From positions 248,001 to 312,000 of the forward strand of contig VWZS01007619.1 of the NCBI GenBank assembly GCA_013397075.1: a stretch of 64,000 nt of DNA. The letters are read 5' to 3'. A model generated the notes under the pieces. It made no database searches. It was given only the letters and a program-made list of their open reading frames with translations, and was not told where the DNA came from. This DNA is from Rhabdornis inornatus. Its lineage: Eukaryota > Chordata > Aves > Passeriformes > Rhabdornithidae. The translations under genes and the position numbers were made by a program. Of this stretch, positions 11,724 through 21,529 are shown piece by piece (the stretch's first letter is position 1; every line of letters starts with the position of its first letter).

Positions 11724-14700
11724 CTCTCTCTCGCTCTGTTTTTTTGGTTGTGTTTTATTTTTTTCCGCTATGGGGAAGATGAGTGGAGGGAGTGGAGAGG
11801 ACAGCAGGGTTGGTTTGATGATTTCTTTGTATTATAAAGGAATTCCGAAGTGTTTTTTTTAAATCTGCTTTTCTATGTCTCTTTCTAAAAGTTTCAGGGA
11901 CACAGGAAGATGACGTGTTGTGGATAGCAATGGCAGGCATTCACCAGATATGGGCACTGATGTTGGAAGGTGGAAGACTACCAAAGGGAAGGTAAGCAAC
12001 TGTACTAAGAGAAATGTGAGATTGCTGCTTGTCTTGATAAGCAACTTTCAAATCACAAAGAGAAAAATAATCAAACTAAACTGAAAATAATTTAGTTTAA
12101 AGGCTTATGTGCTTAAAAGTCTGCCTCTTTTTCCCACATCTGTTAGGATGAAATGAAAGATGCTACTTTAGCTATACAACTATGACTTGGTAAGGTCCAT
12201 TCATATAGCTGAATGTTATTTTTCCTTGCATTTGCTGAGTTACCTAGTAATGAATGATGTGCTGAGGTGGTATAAAACTTAGGACAAAGGCAGTGAGTAA
12301 TTTCTCACTGCTGCATTACAGCTTTTTGTAATTCACAGGTGCCTATTCTGTAGCTTCTGTTGATGCATCTTTTCTGAGCTGTTTCAAACCCATGACTGAA
12401 ATTGGTGCTTTTTGCCTTTAGTGACTTAAAGAAAGGAGTCTGCCTCCGCTTTGCTGGGAGTGGGAATGAGGAGAACAGGAACAACGCTTACCCACACAAG
12501 GCAGGGTTTGCCCAGCCCTCGGGGCTCTCCCTGGCCCCAGAGGAGCCCTGGAGCTGCCTGTTCGTGGCCGACAGCGAGAGCAGCACCGTGCGAACCATCT
12601 CGCTCAAGGACGGCGCCGTGAAGCACCTTGTAGGAGGAGAGAGAGACCCATTGGTAATCACCTCAAACTTCCCCACACTGCCCTACTAATATTCCTCAAG
12701 CCTGACCTGGAGGAACCACTTTTGGGGTGAGAGGGTAAATCAGTTTCCATGGCCATCAATTTCTTAACTTCACTGCTTGGAATGCAAATGTGTAGCAGTT
12801 GTGATGCTCAGGTTGTAGTGCAGACTGTTGCTCCTTAGATAAGAAATTACTTCATTTATTCTTGAAATAGCCAGTTTGATTCAGCATTGTGTGGTTATTA
12901 AATCAGCTGGATTCATATTTATAACCTAGATCTGAGAGTTTCCATTTCTGTGGTTAGCATCCACACTTAGAGGTTTCCAATATCCTTGTTTTGAAATGGT
13001 CTTGATTTTTTTTAAAGTCAGTGAATCTCCATTTAATTATAATCATCTAAATTCATGTCCACATTGAATCACCAAATTTATTAACTAAATAAAATAATTT
13101 TTCAGAATTTGTTTGCTTTTGGTGATGTGGATGGAGCAGGCATAAATGCAAAGCTGCAGCATCCCTTGGGAGTAACATGGGACAAGAAAAGAAAGCTGCT
13201 CTATGTGGCAGATTCCTATAATCATAAGGTAAGTGTATAGTAACTTGTTATATACAGATTTGGAAATTCTTATTGCTACAAAGAATTATTTTAGCAACAT
13301 AGACAGATTTTGCTTGGTCCTGTTAAGTTGAGGAAATTAATTACATGAGTTCCTTTGTGGGTTCTTTTTCTTTCTTTCCTTCCTTCCTTCCTTCCCTTCT
13401 GGGTCCTTCTCTTTACCATTGTTTTGCTATCACATTCTTCTATGTTGATAGGATGGTCTCTTGGGGAAGGTGAATTTAAAGTGTCAAGTTACAGTTCAGA
13501 CTAAAGGCTTTCTGTGTACCTTCCCAAAGATGCTGAACTACAATAAAAGAGCTAGAAGGACTTATTCAGGAATACTGCAGGTTTGATAAAACTGAGAGGT
13601 CAAGAGGACTTGTTTTTCCCTTAGAAAAGCTAACCAAGTTTTAAGAAGTATTGTGGGTTACCTCCATGGAACTCTGGGATAAGAGACGTTGTTTTGCATG
13701 ATTGTTCTTATGTGATATTATATAAACATTCATGTCTAGAATGTTTTTAACTGCACATTAACTACATACATTAAAAGAGAAGTAATCTGTTTGATTTGAG
13801 GAGTAAAGTATGTAACACTAAATGCTTATTGAAATTTTAAGGCAAATGATATTTTGTTTCAGATCTTGTATAAGTCGTCATAAACTTCTTTTCCTATTTA
13901 AAATAAATCTATTTGTAGAAGAAAAATAATCTAGAAGTTAGCCTGCAAATTTTATTATGTTCTCAATGTTTTGCAGATGTTTCTAGAAAGGCAGAAAACA
14001 TTAGAAAAGCAAGTAATCCAGCATACTTTTATTGCTGAGGGTTACGTACCTTCAAAATCATGGAAGGGAACCCTGAATGAAGACCACAGGAAGAAGTGAA
14101 GTCCATGAGGGAGTGGGGAGAGGGAAAGATGGGACATGTCACTTGGTAGATAACACAACATCTAGGATGCACACCTGGTAGCTGAGGTACTCAAAAAGTA
14201 GGGCTGGCCACTGGAAATGTGGGAGTTGAGATAATACAGAGCACCTAAATTCTGCTGGGTTTTCTCATAGAAGCTTTTTATGTCTTTGTTGATCTTAGAT
14301 TAAGGTTGTGGATCCCAAGATGAAGAACTGTGCTACCCTGGCAGGCACAGGAGAAGCAGGCAATGTTGTTGGTTCCAGCTTTACCCAGTCAGCTTTCAAT
14401 GAACCAGGAGGTTTGTGTGTTGAAGAAAACGGCCGCCTGATGTATGTTGCAGACACAAATAATCATCAGATTAAAGTGCTGGATTTGGAAACAAAAATTC
14501 TTTCCATGGCAAGTAATACTTATTAAACAGGGTGATAGTGGTGTTTCTTGATAAAAATTATTATTTCAGACCAGCAAGCGTGGTAAAAATGAGACAGCTA
14601 ACTTTGGGTACAGTAGCTGTATCCACAGGATGTTTTGTGATAATCAGGTAAATAAACACTGCTTGTTAGCACAGTTATTGAAAGCTTTGGTCTTCAGAAA

Positions 14701-16896
14701 GACAACTTTTGCATGCAAACAGAAAGTGACAACCCTCTAGGAAAGGTTAATACAGAAACATCAGTCATTAAAATATTCAGCCCAGTTTTTCAGCATGAAA
14801 AGCATTTCATGAGCACTTTGTAAAAAAAAAGGGAAGTGAAATCAATTACCAAGTCCTGTAATAGGCTGTAAGAGATGATTTTGGGAGGTTAATGACTCAA
14901 AGCAAGATATATAAAGGGCTTTCAAGTTGTCAAATCAAAACCACTGTCAAAGTTGAGCACAGCTTTAATTGATTGTAAACAAACTTGTGCTCATTGCCAC
15001 CTTACAATGCCACTATATCTTAATGAATTTTTTCAATGTATGTATACATATATTTATGACATAATGGCCCTAATGTCTTCTCATATATTTCTTGCATTTA
15101 ATAATACACGGTCTCCATTTGTGTTTAAATTTTCATATCATATAATATGTTGGTGGCTTTCCTGGGAAATTCTCCTTTATTTTACTGCGCAATGTGCGTA
15201 GTTAAAATCCTGGATTTTATTACTGAAGTGTGCAGTTTAATAGCAGAATTAGAGTGAAATACATTTACAGTTTATCAAAAGCAAAGCTCTAAAAGTTTTT
15301 AATTAAGGGATACTATAAAGTAGTTGTGGGTTTTATGGCTTTAATAGTAAATATTGCTTTTATTTGGTTTAATCAAGGTTTTTTTCATTTTAAGAAAACA
15401 TTTTGTCCTTCCGTTTTTTTATTTTGTCATAGTATTGTTGCACGCTGTCAGAAAGCTTTAGGCCAATAGCCATATGATGTCACTTTGAAACTGTGATTGT
15501 GTTGTGAAAGCCCATTTATTTTCAGTACTAATAAAAATAAATATTTTGTTTGATTTCTACTGATAGTTGCCTATCGTGAAGCCAGAAGCATGTGATGTTC
15601 CAGATAACCTGCCTGTGCAAAAGGATAAAGTAACAAACCTTCCAAGACTGCCTAAATCTGCACCAAATATTCAACTTCCTTCACTAACTGTAGCTCCTGG
15701 CCAAACAATTCAATTTTTATTAAAGTTGACTCTTCCTCCGGATTCAAAACTGAATGAAGAAGCTCCCAGTGCCTGGTTTATCACAGCAGAAGGTAAAGTC
15801 CCTGGTTAGGATGGCAAGTGGGATATATCAGCACTTCCTGCAGTGCAGGGAGTCTCAGTCTGATGAATCAAGACATCCCTCCCTGTCCTGTGTTCCTGTT
15901 TGACCTTGTGATGCAATACATGATATTTAGAGGTGACACATTTAACAGCTGGAGTGCAAAGATTGAAGAAAGCCAAACACCTGGTAGACTGCTTTTTGCT
16001 TGAATTAATACATGCTGCATGATTTTATGGCTCAGTGCAATGAGTCAGGTGTATGTACTGTACAGGTCGTTTTTTAGTTCACACACTCTCAAATATTTAA
16101 ATAAAAGTGAAACTCAAGTTTCATTCTAGCAGTCAGCCTGAGCATTGCTAAATTGCACCAACCCATCTGTAAGACCAACTCTGCTATTTGGAAATGCCAT
16201 CATTTTACCTACAGTTTAATGCATTTATGCCAGATATCCTACCTGGTGTATTAGATCTCTGATGCAAATGTATGGTAGCCGTTAATTTAAGAAGTTTTAC
16301 GTGTGCATATCACAATAAATTTTAATATTCTAGAAAGAGTGTATAGGAGAAATTGCAGTTCCATTGCACTTAAATAAGATGTACTATATATATACACCTA
16401 TAGTGCTGATGGAAAGCCATGGATCTCTCCATCTTTAAATGACTGATAAAGCATTAGTAAATTACTTTTCCTTTTGTTTTTTTATGTTCACTACTGGAAA
16501 AATCAGGAAGGAAATTTCCTCTGATGTTGCATGTGGAAAGTCCTTGTCCTATAGGTAGAATTAGTGTTTTCTGTAGCTTTCAGACATGGTGTTAAATGCC
16601 CTAACGATAAAATCTGTTCTTCTTTTGCAGATAACACCTGGCTGCTGCAAGGGCAGTGTCTGACAGGAGAAATAAAGGATGTTCCCTGTCAAACTGTCAT
16701 TCCCTTTCAGTTGCCTGGGAGCTGTGTGTCAGCTGAAGCCACCCTGGCCATCAAAGTGTGCCTCTACTACTGCAGCAAAGGTAGTAGTGCCTGTATGATG
16801 GCAGGAGTCTCGTTCAGCCAGCCCTTGCAGGTCACTGGCACAGACCAAGGCAGCTCAGCTCAAGTGGAACTGATGCACACCTTTGTAACCAACTAA
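646..16896 (+). CDS. NHLRC2: NHLRC2, NHL repeat-containing protein 2 (3' part, 8 exons; 5' end outside window)
   Basis: Eight exons join in frame to 468 residues plus TAA. The order is NHL beta-propeller blades and then a C-terminal beta-rich domain. Visible blade signatures are YVADTENH, the degenerate WIAMAGIH, FVADSESS, YVADSYNH and YVADTNNH, each preceded by a (F/L)xxPxG-type motif such as FNSPQG, FAQPSG, LQHPLG or FNEPGG. From family knowledge, vertebrate NHLRC2 is about 726 residues with an N-terminal thioredoxin-like domain, so about 255 residues are missing to the left. NHLRC2 is a widely expressed intracellular protein, essential in embryos. Human variants cause FINCA disease, and roles in ROS-linked cell death and phagocytosis have been proposed; its biochemical activity is not settled. 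All junctions keep frame. All introns are GT-AG except the one after 14508, which is GC-AG. No frameshift or internal stop was seen. Spliced length here is 1,409 nt. Confidence 0.95.
768..1886 (+). other. NHLRC2 intron
   Basis: 1.1 kb AT-rich intron, GT-AG (gtaaat...ttcacacag). No repeat or RNA gene recognised. The two overlapping 67- and 83-codon frames around 1336-1600 have no splice context or family resemblance. Confidence 0.85.
1887..2016 (+). CDS. NHLRC2: NHLRC2 exon: blade start (IDLELQ...DVVFGSS)
   Basis: 130 nt, entering in phase 0 and leaving with one base of a split codon (gga agt tca a|gtactg). It encodes IDLELQMVTTVAGIGVQG, then GAKGEEQPISSPWDVVFGSS. This is the end of one blade plus the PWDV start of the next. 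The donor gtactg is weaker than the others in this gene, but residue alignment with mammalian NHLRC2 supports this end without a gap. Confidence 0.92.
2964..3431 (-). mobile_element. CR1 LINE 3' fragment
   Basis: The + strand shows the reverse complement of a CR1 3' end. It starts with cacagaatggtttggg, runs through the conserved blocks ccaccctcctgctgtgggca, gggacatcttccactagacc and ttcctgggcagcctg, then gaatttcttcctaat and ctctcagcctgtctctgtag, and fades near ggtccatga. It is 5'-truncated, diverged and non-coding. The small frames at 2919-3269 are shadows of it. Confidence 0.9.
9335..9646 (-). other. Unrecognised antisense open frame in NHLRC2 intron
   Basis: An open frame of about 100 codons on the minus strand, with no ATG at its start (the first start-like codon is TTG at 9622). 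It ends MSEL-TAA, and the stop runs straight into TAATAAAAAAAA, so an AATAAA and an 8-A run overlap the stop. On the minus strand the open part is preceded by ccctgtgacag, which could act as a splice acceptor. I recognise no protein family. In AT-rich DNA a frame this long can arise by chance, so a gene is not claimed. Confidence 0.15.
11693..11737. repeat. (TC)n microsatellite with two interruptions
   Basis: 45 bases of TC dinucleotides broken by G at 11721 and 11733. It lies about 155 bases upstream of the acceptor at 11891, so it adds to the pyrimidine content ahead of that splice site. Confidence 0.95.
11892..11991 (+). CDS. NHLRC2: NHLRC2 exon: degenerate blade (VLWIAMAGIHQIWALML)
   Basis: 100 nt, entering with two bases of a split codon and leaving with two (cca aag gga ag|gtaagc). 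It encodes (I)SGTQEDDVLWIAMAGIHQIW and onward to LPKG. The start at 11892 (acceptor ctaaaag) aligns without gaps to mammalian NHLRC2. A second in-frame acceptor, tttcag, lies 6 bases downstream and would start the exon at 11898. Confidence 0.9.
11992..12421 (+). other. NHLRC2 intron (430 bp)
   Basis: Short GT-AG intron (gtaagc...tttgcctttag). Nothing else recognised. Confidence 0.9.
12422..12653 (+). CDS. NHLRC2: NHLRC2 exon: GC-rich blade (FVADSESS)
   Basis: 232 nt; with the two carried-over bases it gives 78 codons: SDLKKGVCLRFAGSGNEENR and onward through FAQPSGLSLAPEEPWSCLFV, ADSESSTVRTISLKDGAVKH and LVGGERDPL. The donor is ttg|gtaatc. Its middle part (about 12,510-12,630) is strikingly GC- and CpG-rich compared with the other exons and the flanking introns. 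Confidence 0.95.
12654..13105 (+). other. NHLRC2 intron (452 bp)
   Basis: GT-AG (gtaatc...atttttcag), AT-rich, no other feature. Confidence 0.9.
13106..13228 (+). CDS. NHLRC2: NHLRC2 exon: blade (YVADSYNH)
   Basis: 123 nt, exactly 41 codons, phase 0 at both ends: NLFAFGDVDGAGINAKLQHP, then LGVTWDKKRKLLYVADSYNH and K. Acceptor tttttcag, donor aag|gtaagt (consensus). It encodes the LQHPLG...LLYVADSYNHK half of a blade. Confidence 0.96.
13229..14298 (+). other. NHLRC2 intron (1.07 kb)
   Basis: GT-AG intron. It holds a TTTC/TTCC pyrimidine microsatellite (13362-13400); nothing else recognised. Confidence 0.88.
13362..13400. repeat. (TTTC)n/(TTCC)n microsatellite
   Basis: A pure pyrimidine stretch made of a short TTTC series followed by about four TTCC units. 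Confidence 0.9.
14299..14508 (+). CDS. NHLRC2: NHLRC2 exon: last NHL blade (YVADTNNH), followed by a GC donor
   Basis: 210 nt, 70 codons, phase 0 at both ends: IKVVDPKMKNCATLAGTG and onward to FNEPGGLCVEENGRLMYVAD, TNNHQIKVLDLETKILSM. The reading frame of the next exon (LPIVKPEA..., matching the family's LPI continuation) requires the exon to end at ATG 14508. The intron therefore begins gcaagt, a GC-AG intron. A GT donor (gtaata) lies 4 bases downstream, and its use would break the frame. Confidence 0.94.
14509..15566 (+). other. NHLRC2 GC-AG intron (1.06 kb)
   Basis: Starts gcaagt and ends ctactgatag. Apart from the non-canonical first dinucleotide the donor fits the GCAAGT pattern of functional GC donors. 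The interior is AT-rich; the 82-codon frame at 14953-15201 looks like chance. Confidence 0.85.
15567..15792 (+). CDS. NHLRC2: NHLRC2 exon: linker and start of C-terminal beta domain
   Basis: 226 nt, phase 0 in, leaving one base (gca gaa g|gtaaag). It encodes LPIVKPEACDVPDNLPVQKD, then LPRLPKSAPNIQLPSLTVAP, and on to WFITAE. The LPRLPKSAP segment and the WF(I/L)TAE end are typical of NHLRC2. The KPEACDVPDN region is divergent from mammals, as expected for a linker after the propeller. Confidence 0.93.
15793..16630 (+). other. NHLRC2 last intron (838 bp)
   Basis: GT-AG (gtaaag...tcttttgcag). No repeat or RNA gene recognised. Confidence 0.88.
16631..16896 (+). CDS. NHLRC2: NHLRC2 terminal coding exon
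   Basis: 266 nt: the split codon g+at, then NTWLLQGQCLTGEIKDVPCQ and onward through LYYCSKGSSACMMAGVSFSQ to VELMHTFVTN and TAA at 16894-16896. The WLLQGQ, LYYCS..SSACMM and FSQPLQ(V/I)T blocks match the C-terminal beta-rich domain of the family. The tail after VEL runs slightly past what I recall for mammals. Confidence 0.95.
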
Positions 16897-17243
16897 CACA
16901 AAGCCAGCTGATTTCGCACTTTATTTTGCTGTCCACCATTTCTGTGGGAGAAAGTACAAATAGATAACTTTGCTCTGTTTTTTTCTGGAGCTTATGACAA
17001 AGCTAAGAAATAATATGCTTGGTAAAATGGAGTAGGTTTCCCTACAGCCTAAAAGGAAAATTTATCATCACAACCTCATTTCTTTACATTACAGTAGCAG
17101 CAATAACTTTGTAATACTATAGACTCTGTTGCCAATTGTGAGCACACTGGATGTCTGCTAGTCTTAAGAAGTGAGCAACAATTTTTAGAGTCCATTTGAA
17201 AGAGCTGGTGTTATTTTGTGATGTTACTGTAAGATCTTTGCAC

Positions 17244-17251
17244 TGTAAATA
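17244..17251 (+). promoter_or_regulatory. Candidate Pumilio response element
   Basis: TGTAAATA matches the PUF-protein consensus TGTANATA within the presumed 3' UTR. The motif is short and could be chance, but a second match follows 350 bases on. Confidence 0.3.
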
Positions 17252-17596
17252 GTGTTAGAGTAGATCATTTTGGACTAACACTTCAAAATTCCTTTTGTGC
17301 CCTTATTACATTTTAATAGAATGTCAAAAGAAAGTTTCTTTCTCCAGTCTGTAAGAGAAGTATCTTGCTTATTCTTCTTTAATGACACTTATGACACGTG
17401 TATTTTGAAAATACACCTTAAACTAGGTGCACCTCTAGTTTTATGCAAACTGAGAATTTTGCTTTAACTCAACATGACCGCCTTATATGAAGAGCAAAGG
17501 TTCATGGGGAATTTTCTGTGAAAGGAAGCGTTGAAGTTCCTGCAGAAGAATTTCATGCTGATTTTTAACAAAGAATGTGCCTCTGCAATGTGTATA

Positions 17597-17604
17597 TGTA
17601 TATA
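17597..17604 (+). promoter_or_regulatory. Candidate Pumilio response element
   Basis: TGTATATA, a full TGTANATA match in the presumed 3' UTR. It lies in a TA-rich stretch, so the background chance is higher. Confidence 0.28.
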
Positions 17605-18018
17605 AAATAACCACCACAAAGCCATGCTGCAGCTTTTTTGATCCACACCAATTTACATTTTATAGAAAGTGGTAGGTAATGGTTGAATATCTACTGCAAA
17701 AATTAAATGTCAACCATTTCAAGCAGGGTGATTTGCTCCCATTTTTATGATTTCTCTGCAAAAACTATTCTGAAAACTTCTGTTTTATATATATACGTAA
17801 TATTATGAAGAATATTACACTCAGTCTTTTGAAGTCACTGTTAGTCCTTGTATTTGTTAGAGTGGCCACTGAACCAGAATTGTATACTTGATAATGGATT
17901 ATTTACATTCATGTTTAGACCTTCTGATCTTTTGCTAGAACACTGTAACCTAATCTTTGAGTAAGATGCTTTGAAACCCTATTGCAAAACTCTGTCCTTG
18001 GTGGTTAAGTGTTTTGCA

Positions 18019-18024
18019 AATAAA
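18019..18024 (+). terminator. NHLRC2: Candidate poly(A) signal (proximal)
   Basis: AATAAA 1.12 kb after the NHLRC2 stop. It is followed about 30-60 bases later by a G/T-rich stretch (ggggcagggtgatagtggtggtgc), the usual layout of a cleavage site with downstream element. Confidence 0.6.
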
Positions 18025-18889
18025 ATTCCCTCAATTTGCCATGATAGGTAGGGGCAGGGTGATAGTGGTGGTGCAAGTTTATTACTTGAACTGGAAGAGT
18101 TAAGTTACTGCTTAAGTGGTAATTGGGTTAGGCCCTGTGCTCTGGTCATGATGATCAGTTCTGAGAAGATGATTTTAAGTTGAAAGATAATGTTGTCACA
18201 CATACTATAAAGTGGAGTAGTGAAAGAATTTTTTATATAGTCTTTTGTAGAACAATTACTCCTGACACCTGTCAGTAAATCCCCACTATCAGTTGTTGTT
18301 GCTTTTTCTTACATAAAGGCTGACTGAAATGTTGGTCGTGAACCCGAGAGGCTTTTGTTTAAGGGAACCATATGGACTGGTGTGGTTCTTCCTTCCATTG
18401 AAATGCCAGTCTGTCTGAGAGTTCTTTGTGGCACCAGGAATGGTTGTTATCTCACCTGTCAGCAAAGCAAGGGCTGAAATGTTATTTTTCTTACGTTTGG
18501 TTTTTAAGCAACTTTTCTAATTCACTGTTTCAGCTCGTTTGGGTAAACCTCTCAATTCTCACATGCCATTTTGAAGAGTGAAAAAGCTTTGGTACTTTGT
18601 TCACAGATGGCAAATGCTGTTGGAAGGATAAAGATAAAGAAACTGATTTGGGCATTTATTATTTTTACACTTTAGTAAAACTCAGTCTTTCAAAAATTTT
18701 TTTTGTCTGTTTACCTTTGGATAGTAGCCAGGAAACCTTCAATGAGCTTCTAGATAGCCTGCAGATTTTCTGTGGCTCTCTGAAAAAAAACAAGCATTAG
18801 GTTCAGAAGTTCAGAATAACAAAGCAAACTGTCACAGTTACCTTGAACATGCTAGTCGTCAGATGGAACTTTTGTCTCTCATCTTCTCC

Positions 18890-19262
18890 CATCATAGAAT
18901 GGTTTGGGTTGGAAGGGGACTGGGAGACCATCTTGTTCCAACCCCCTGCCATGGACAGGGACACCTTCCACTAAAGCAGCTTACTCAGAGCTGCACTCAG
19001 CCTGATTGTGAACACTTTCAGGGACTTGGCATCACCAGCTTCTCTGGGCAGCCTGTGCCAGTGTCTGACCACCCTCACAGAAAAGAATTTCTTCCCAATA
19101 TCCAATCTAAATCTTCCTTCTTTCTGTTTGAAGCCATTCCCCCTGGTCCTGTCTCTACATGTCCTTGTCAAAAGTCTCTGTCCAGCTCTTGTAGCTCCTT
19201 CAGGTACTGGCAGGTGCTAGAAGGTCTCTCCAGTCTTCTCCAGATTGAACAACTCCAAGCTC
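18890..19262 (-). mobile_element. CR1 LINE 3' fragment
   Basis: Reverse-complement CR1 3' end: catcatagaatggtttgggt, then ttccaaccccctgccatgga, cagggacaccttccactaaa, cttctctgggcagcctgtgc, aagaatttcttcccaatatc and gaagccattccccctggtcc. It is 5'-truncated at about 375 bases. The 150-codon + frame overlapping it is an antisense shadow. Confidence 0.95.
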
Positions 19263-21496
19263 AAACTTTCAGCTGGAATGACATTATATTTTTCTATTTC
19301 AATTGGATCAAGTAATCAAATTCTGCCTGCATTCCAATATTAAAAAAAAAAAAATCAAAAATCTGTTTTGTTATTGACACTTTCAATTAATGTATTTAAT
19401 ATTTAATGCAATATTGTAGTTATATTTTCTGTCTAAATGTTCTCTCCTTGCTCAGTCTCTGTATTCACCGTGATTGGCCTTTAATCCTATAGTCTAACAT
19501 AAAGTTTTGTTTGTCCAAGGGATAAGGATGCACATTACTTCTGTTTCACTTTGTAGTGTACAGATATTTGAATGTTCAGTAATTAGAAAAGCACAGATTT
19601 TTTAGAAGTTATGATATTTAGGGATACTATTTCCATTTCTTCCTCCAGGGTTTACAAGCTGCTCTTAAAATGAAGCAACAAGTGCCATAAATTTCACCAG
19701 GCAGAAAAACAGAACAGCATGTACAAGCTAGAGAAATTTATTTAAGTACTAGAAAGCATCTTCAAAATATGCTGCAGAAAAATAGGAAATGTTACTATTC
19801 TGTCTAAATACTGAAAAATTAGATATATTGATGACTGCTACCTCTTTCTGTGGAAACTTAGTTTTTTAGACTTCCCTGATACAAAAATTCTAAGCAGATT
19901 GGAATGGCTCAGCACTCCCAGATTTGTGTCTTACAGTAAAAGTTTGTAATTCAAGGCCTTTTCCAAACATGACTTTCTACTGGCTTTATCAGGTTTTGCA
20001 GCAGACCTTAGTAAAGCATTAAATGACTATAGCATGTCTCTAAACAGAGTATTGGTCATGGTTGATTTGTATAATGGAAAAAAATTCAGTGGCATTTTAA
20101 GTTTTTAGTTGTAGTGTTTGCATTTATGGGACAGCTTTTGGTTTTGAATGGATGTATTAATAATTCCATTAGACATTTTTAGTAATTTTATTTAATTTCA
20201 GTATAATATTTTTATTAGACTAGAAAAAAGATAATGTGGTTTCGAAGAGAGAGAATAATTTGTTTTAATAGCTCTTGCATGTTGTTTGAATTCAGTAATA
20301 TCTCTGTAGTTTGCTCCCTTCTGTTGAAGGAAGGGTAGGGATGATGACTGTGTAAACCTATTGATGGGAACATATATTATGCATATATTTTTAGTTGATT
20401 TCTTTTTGTGTTAGATTTTTACATCATTTTTAGCTTTTCTGTTGAATGCAGTTCTTCACAGTTTGTGTTTGGCTTCTCATACCTTCCACCTGTGTAGCAT
20501 TATAATGTTTGTATAATGTTGTGGTAGTGTGATACCAAGCAAGTACAGACCAGGTGAATAATACATGAGGAAGTAGTTTCATAGCATCAGGTAAATGCCT
20601 TATCTGCTTATCCTGAGGAAAGGTGCATATGGCTTTCAGTATATTGTGTATATTCTTAATGCACTGATTTTATTTCAGTAGGAAAATACTGTAGCTGAAA
20701 CCACGGGGAAAACTGTTTTGTTGAGAGAACATCAAGAAAAATATGTTCCTAACCTCTTGCTCAGGAGAGGGATGATGAAAATGAAGAGACTTTCCTTCTT
20801 ATGTAGGGCCATGTCCTTTTGTTCCTTTAATTATTGACTATTTATTTTAGCAAAGATAGAGGCATTATTGACCAGAAAATTTCTTGAATTTTTGTTTTCT
20901 AACAAGGTTTTCTACGTACATGGAAGCTTTAAATGTCTGACTTTCTGGAGTTATGAGTGATAGATCTAGTTTCAAATGGGTTATAGTTTAGTTGACAATA
21001 GCAGAGATTTATGTACATTCTTAAGATCTGTAGTTTTTTTAAATCACTGGTATTCATTATGACTTACCTCGAAGACACATTGAGGCTACACTCTGACAGA
21101 AGTATGAACTCAAAATTAAGTTTTCTTTGTTGTAGAATGTGTGAGATGTGCTGTGACACGTGTTCTCCAGACTGCATTTGTGCTACCTAAGGAGAATTTT
21201 CCATGCACAGCAGCTCATCAGTCACCCCTAGTAATTCTCCCAGGTCACTTGCCCATATAATCAATTAATATTACTGATTTAGGTTAGCAGACATTTAGTA
21301 TTCAGAATCTATCACTGCAATTTTCATTGCAGTTGGTTTGTCAGGGATTAGAGTAGCTTCTCTGTCCCAAGCAAATGAAGTACAGGAATGGTGACAAGTA
21401 ATTGGACATTATTTTTGAAAATGTGAGACCTGGCTATTTTTTAATTAAATCACATCCTTTATTTTTGCATTCAACAAGAGATCATTAATTTAGAAA

Positions 21497-21529
21497 CAAT
21501 ATTCTAATATTGTACAATATTCTAATATT
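21497..21529. repeat. Short tandem direct repeat with internal palindrome
   Basis: CAATATTCTAATATT occurs twice (21497-21511 and 21515-21529), 18 bases apart. The junction forms the palindrome AATATTGTACAATATT. It is a low-complexity AT duplication. Confidence 0.8.

Larger units (their letters stand above)
2017..11891 (+). other. Large NHLRC2 intron (9.9 kb)
   Basis: This is the longest intron in the window. It is AT-rich, with one CR1 fragment at 2964-3431 and a TC-repeat tract near the 3' end (11693-11737). Between 3,432 and 11,692 I see no confident repeat, RNA gene or alternative exon. Two curiosities are an unrecognised antisense frame at 9335-9646 and a sense frame at 10240-10566; neither shows homology that I recognise. 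The acceptor lies downstream of a long pyrimidine-rich stretch. Confidence 0.8.
16897..18045 (+). other. NHLRC2: NHLRC2 3' UTR (proximal form)
   Basis: AT-rich non-coding sequence directly after the stop, running to about 20 bases past an AATAAA at 18019. It contains two TGTANATA matches (17244-17251 and 17597-17604). The real 3' end is inferred; longer forms ending near 22,970 or 24,215 are possible. Confidence 0.6.

Noticed and set aside
18863..19315. 150-codon open frame on +, the longest in the window
   Set aside because: It runs antisense through a CR1 LINE fragment; the sequence matches the CR1 3' region and not a host gene.
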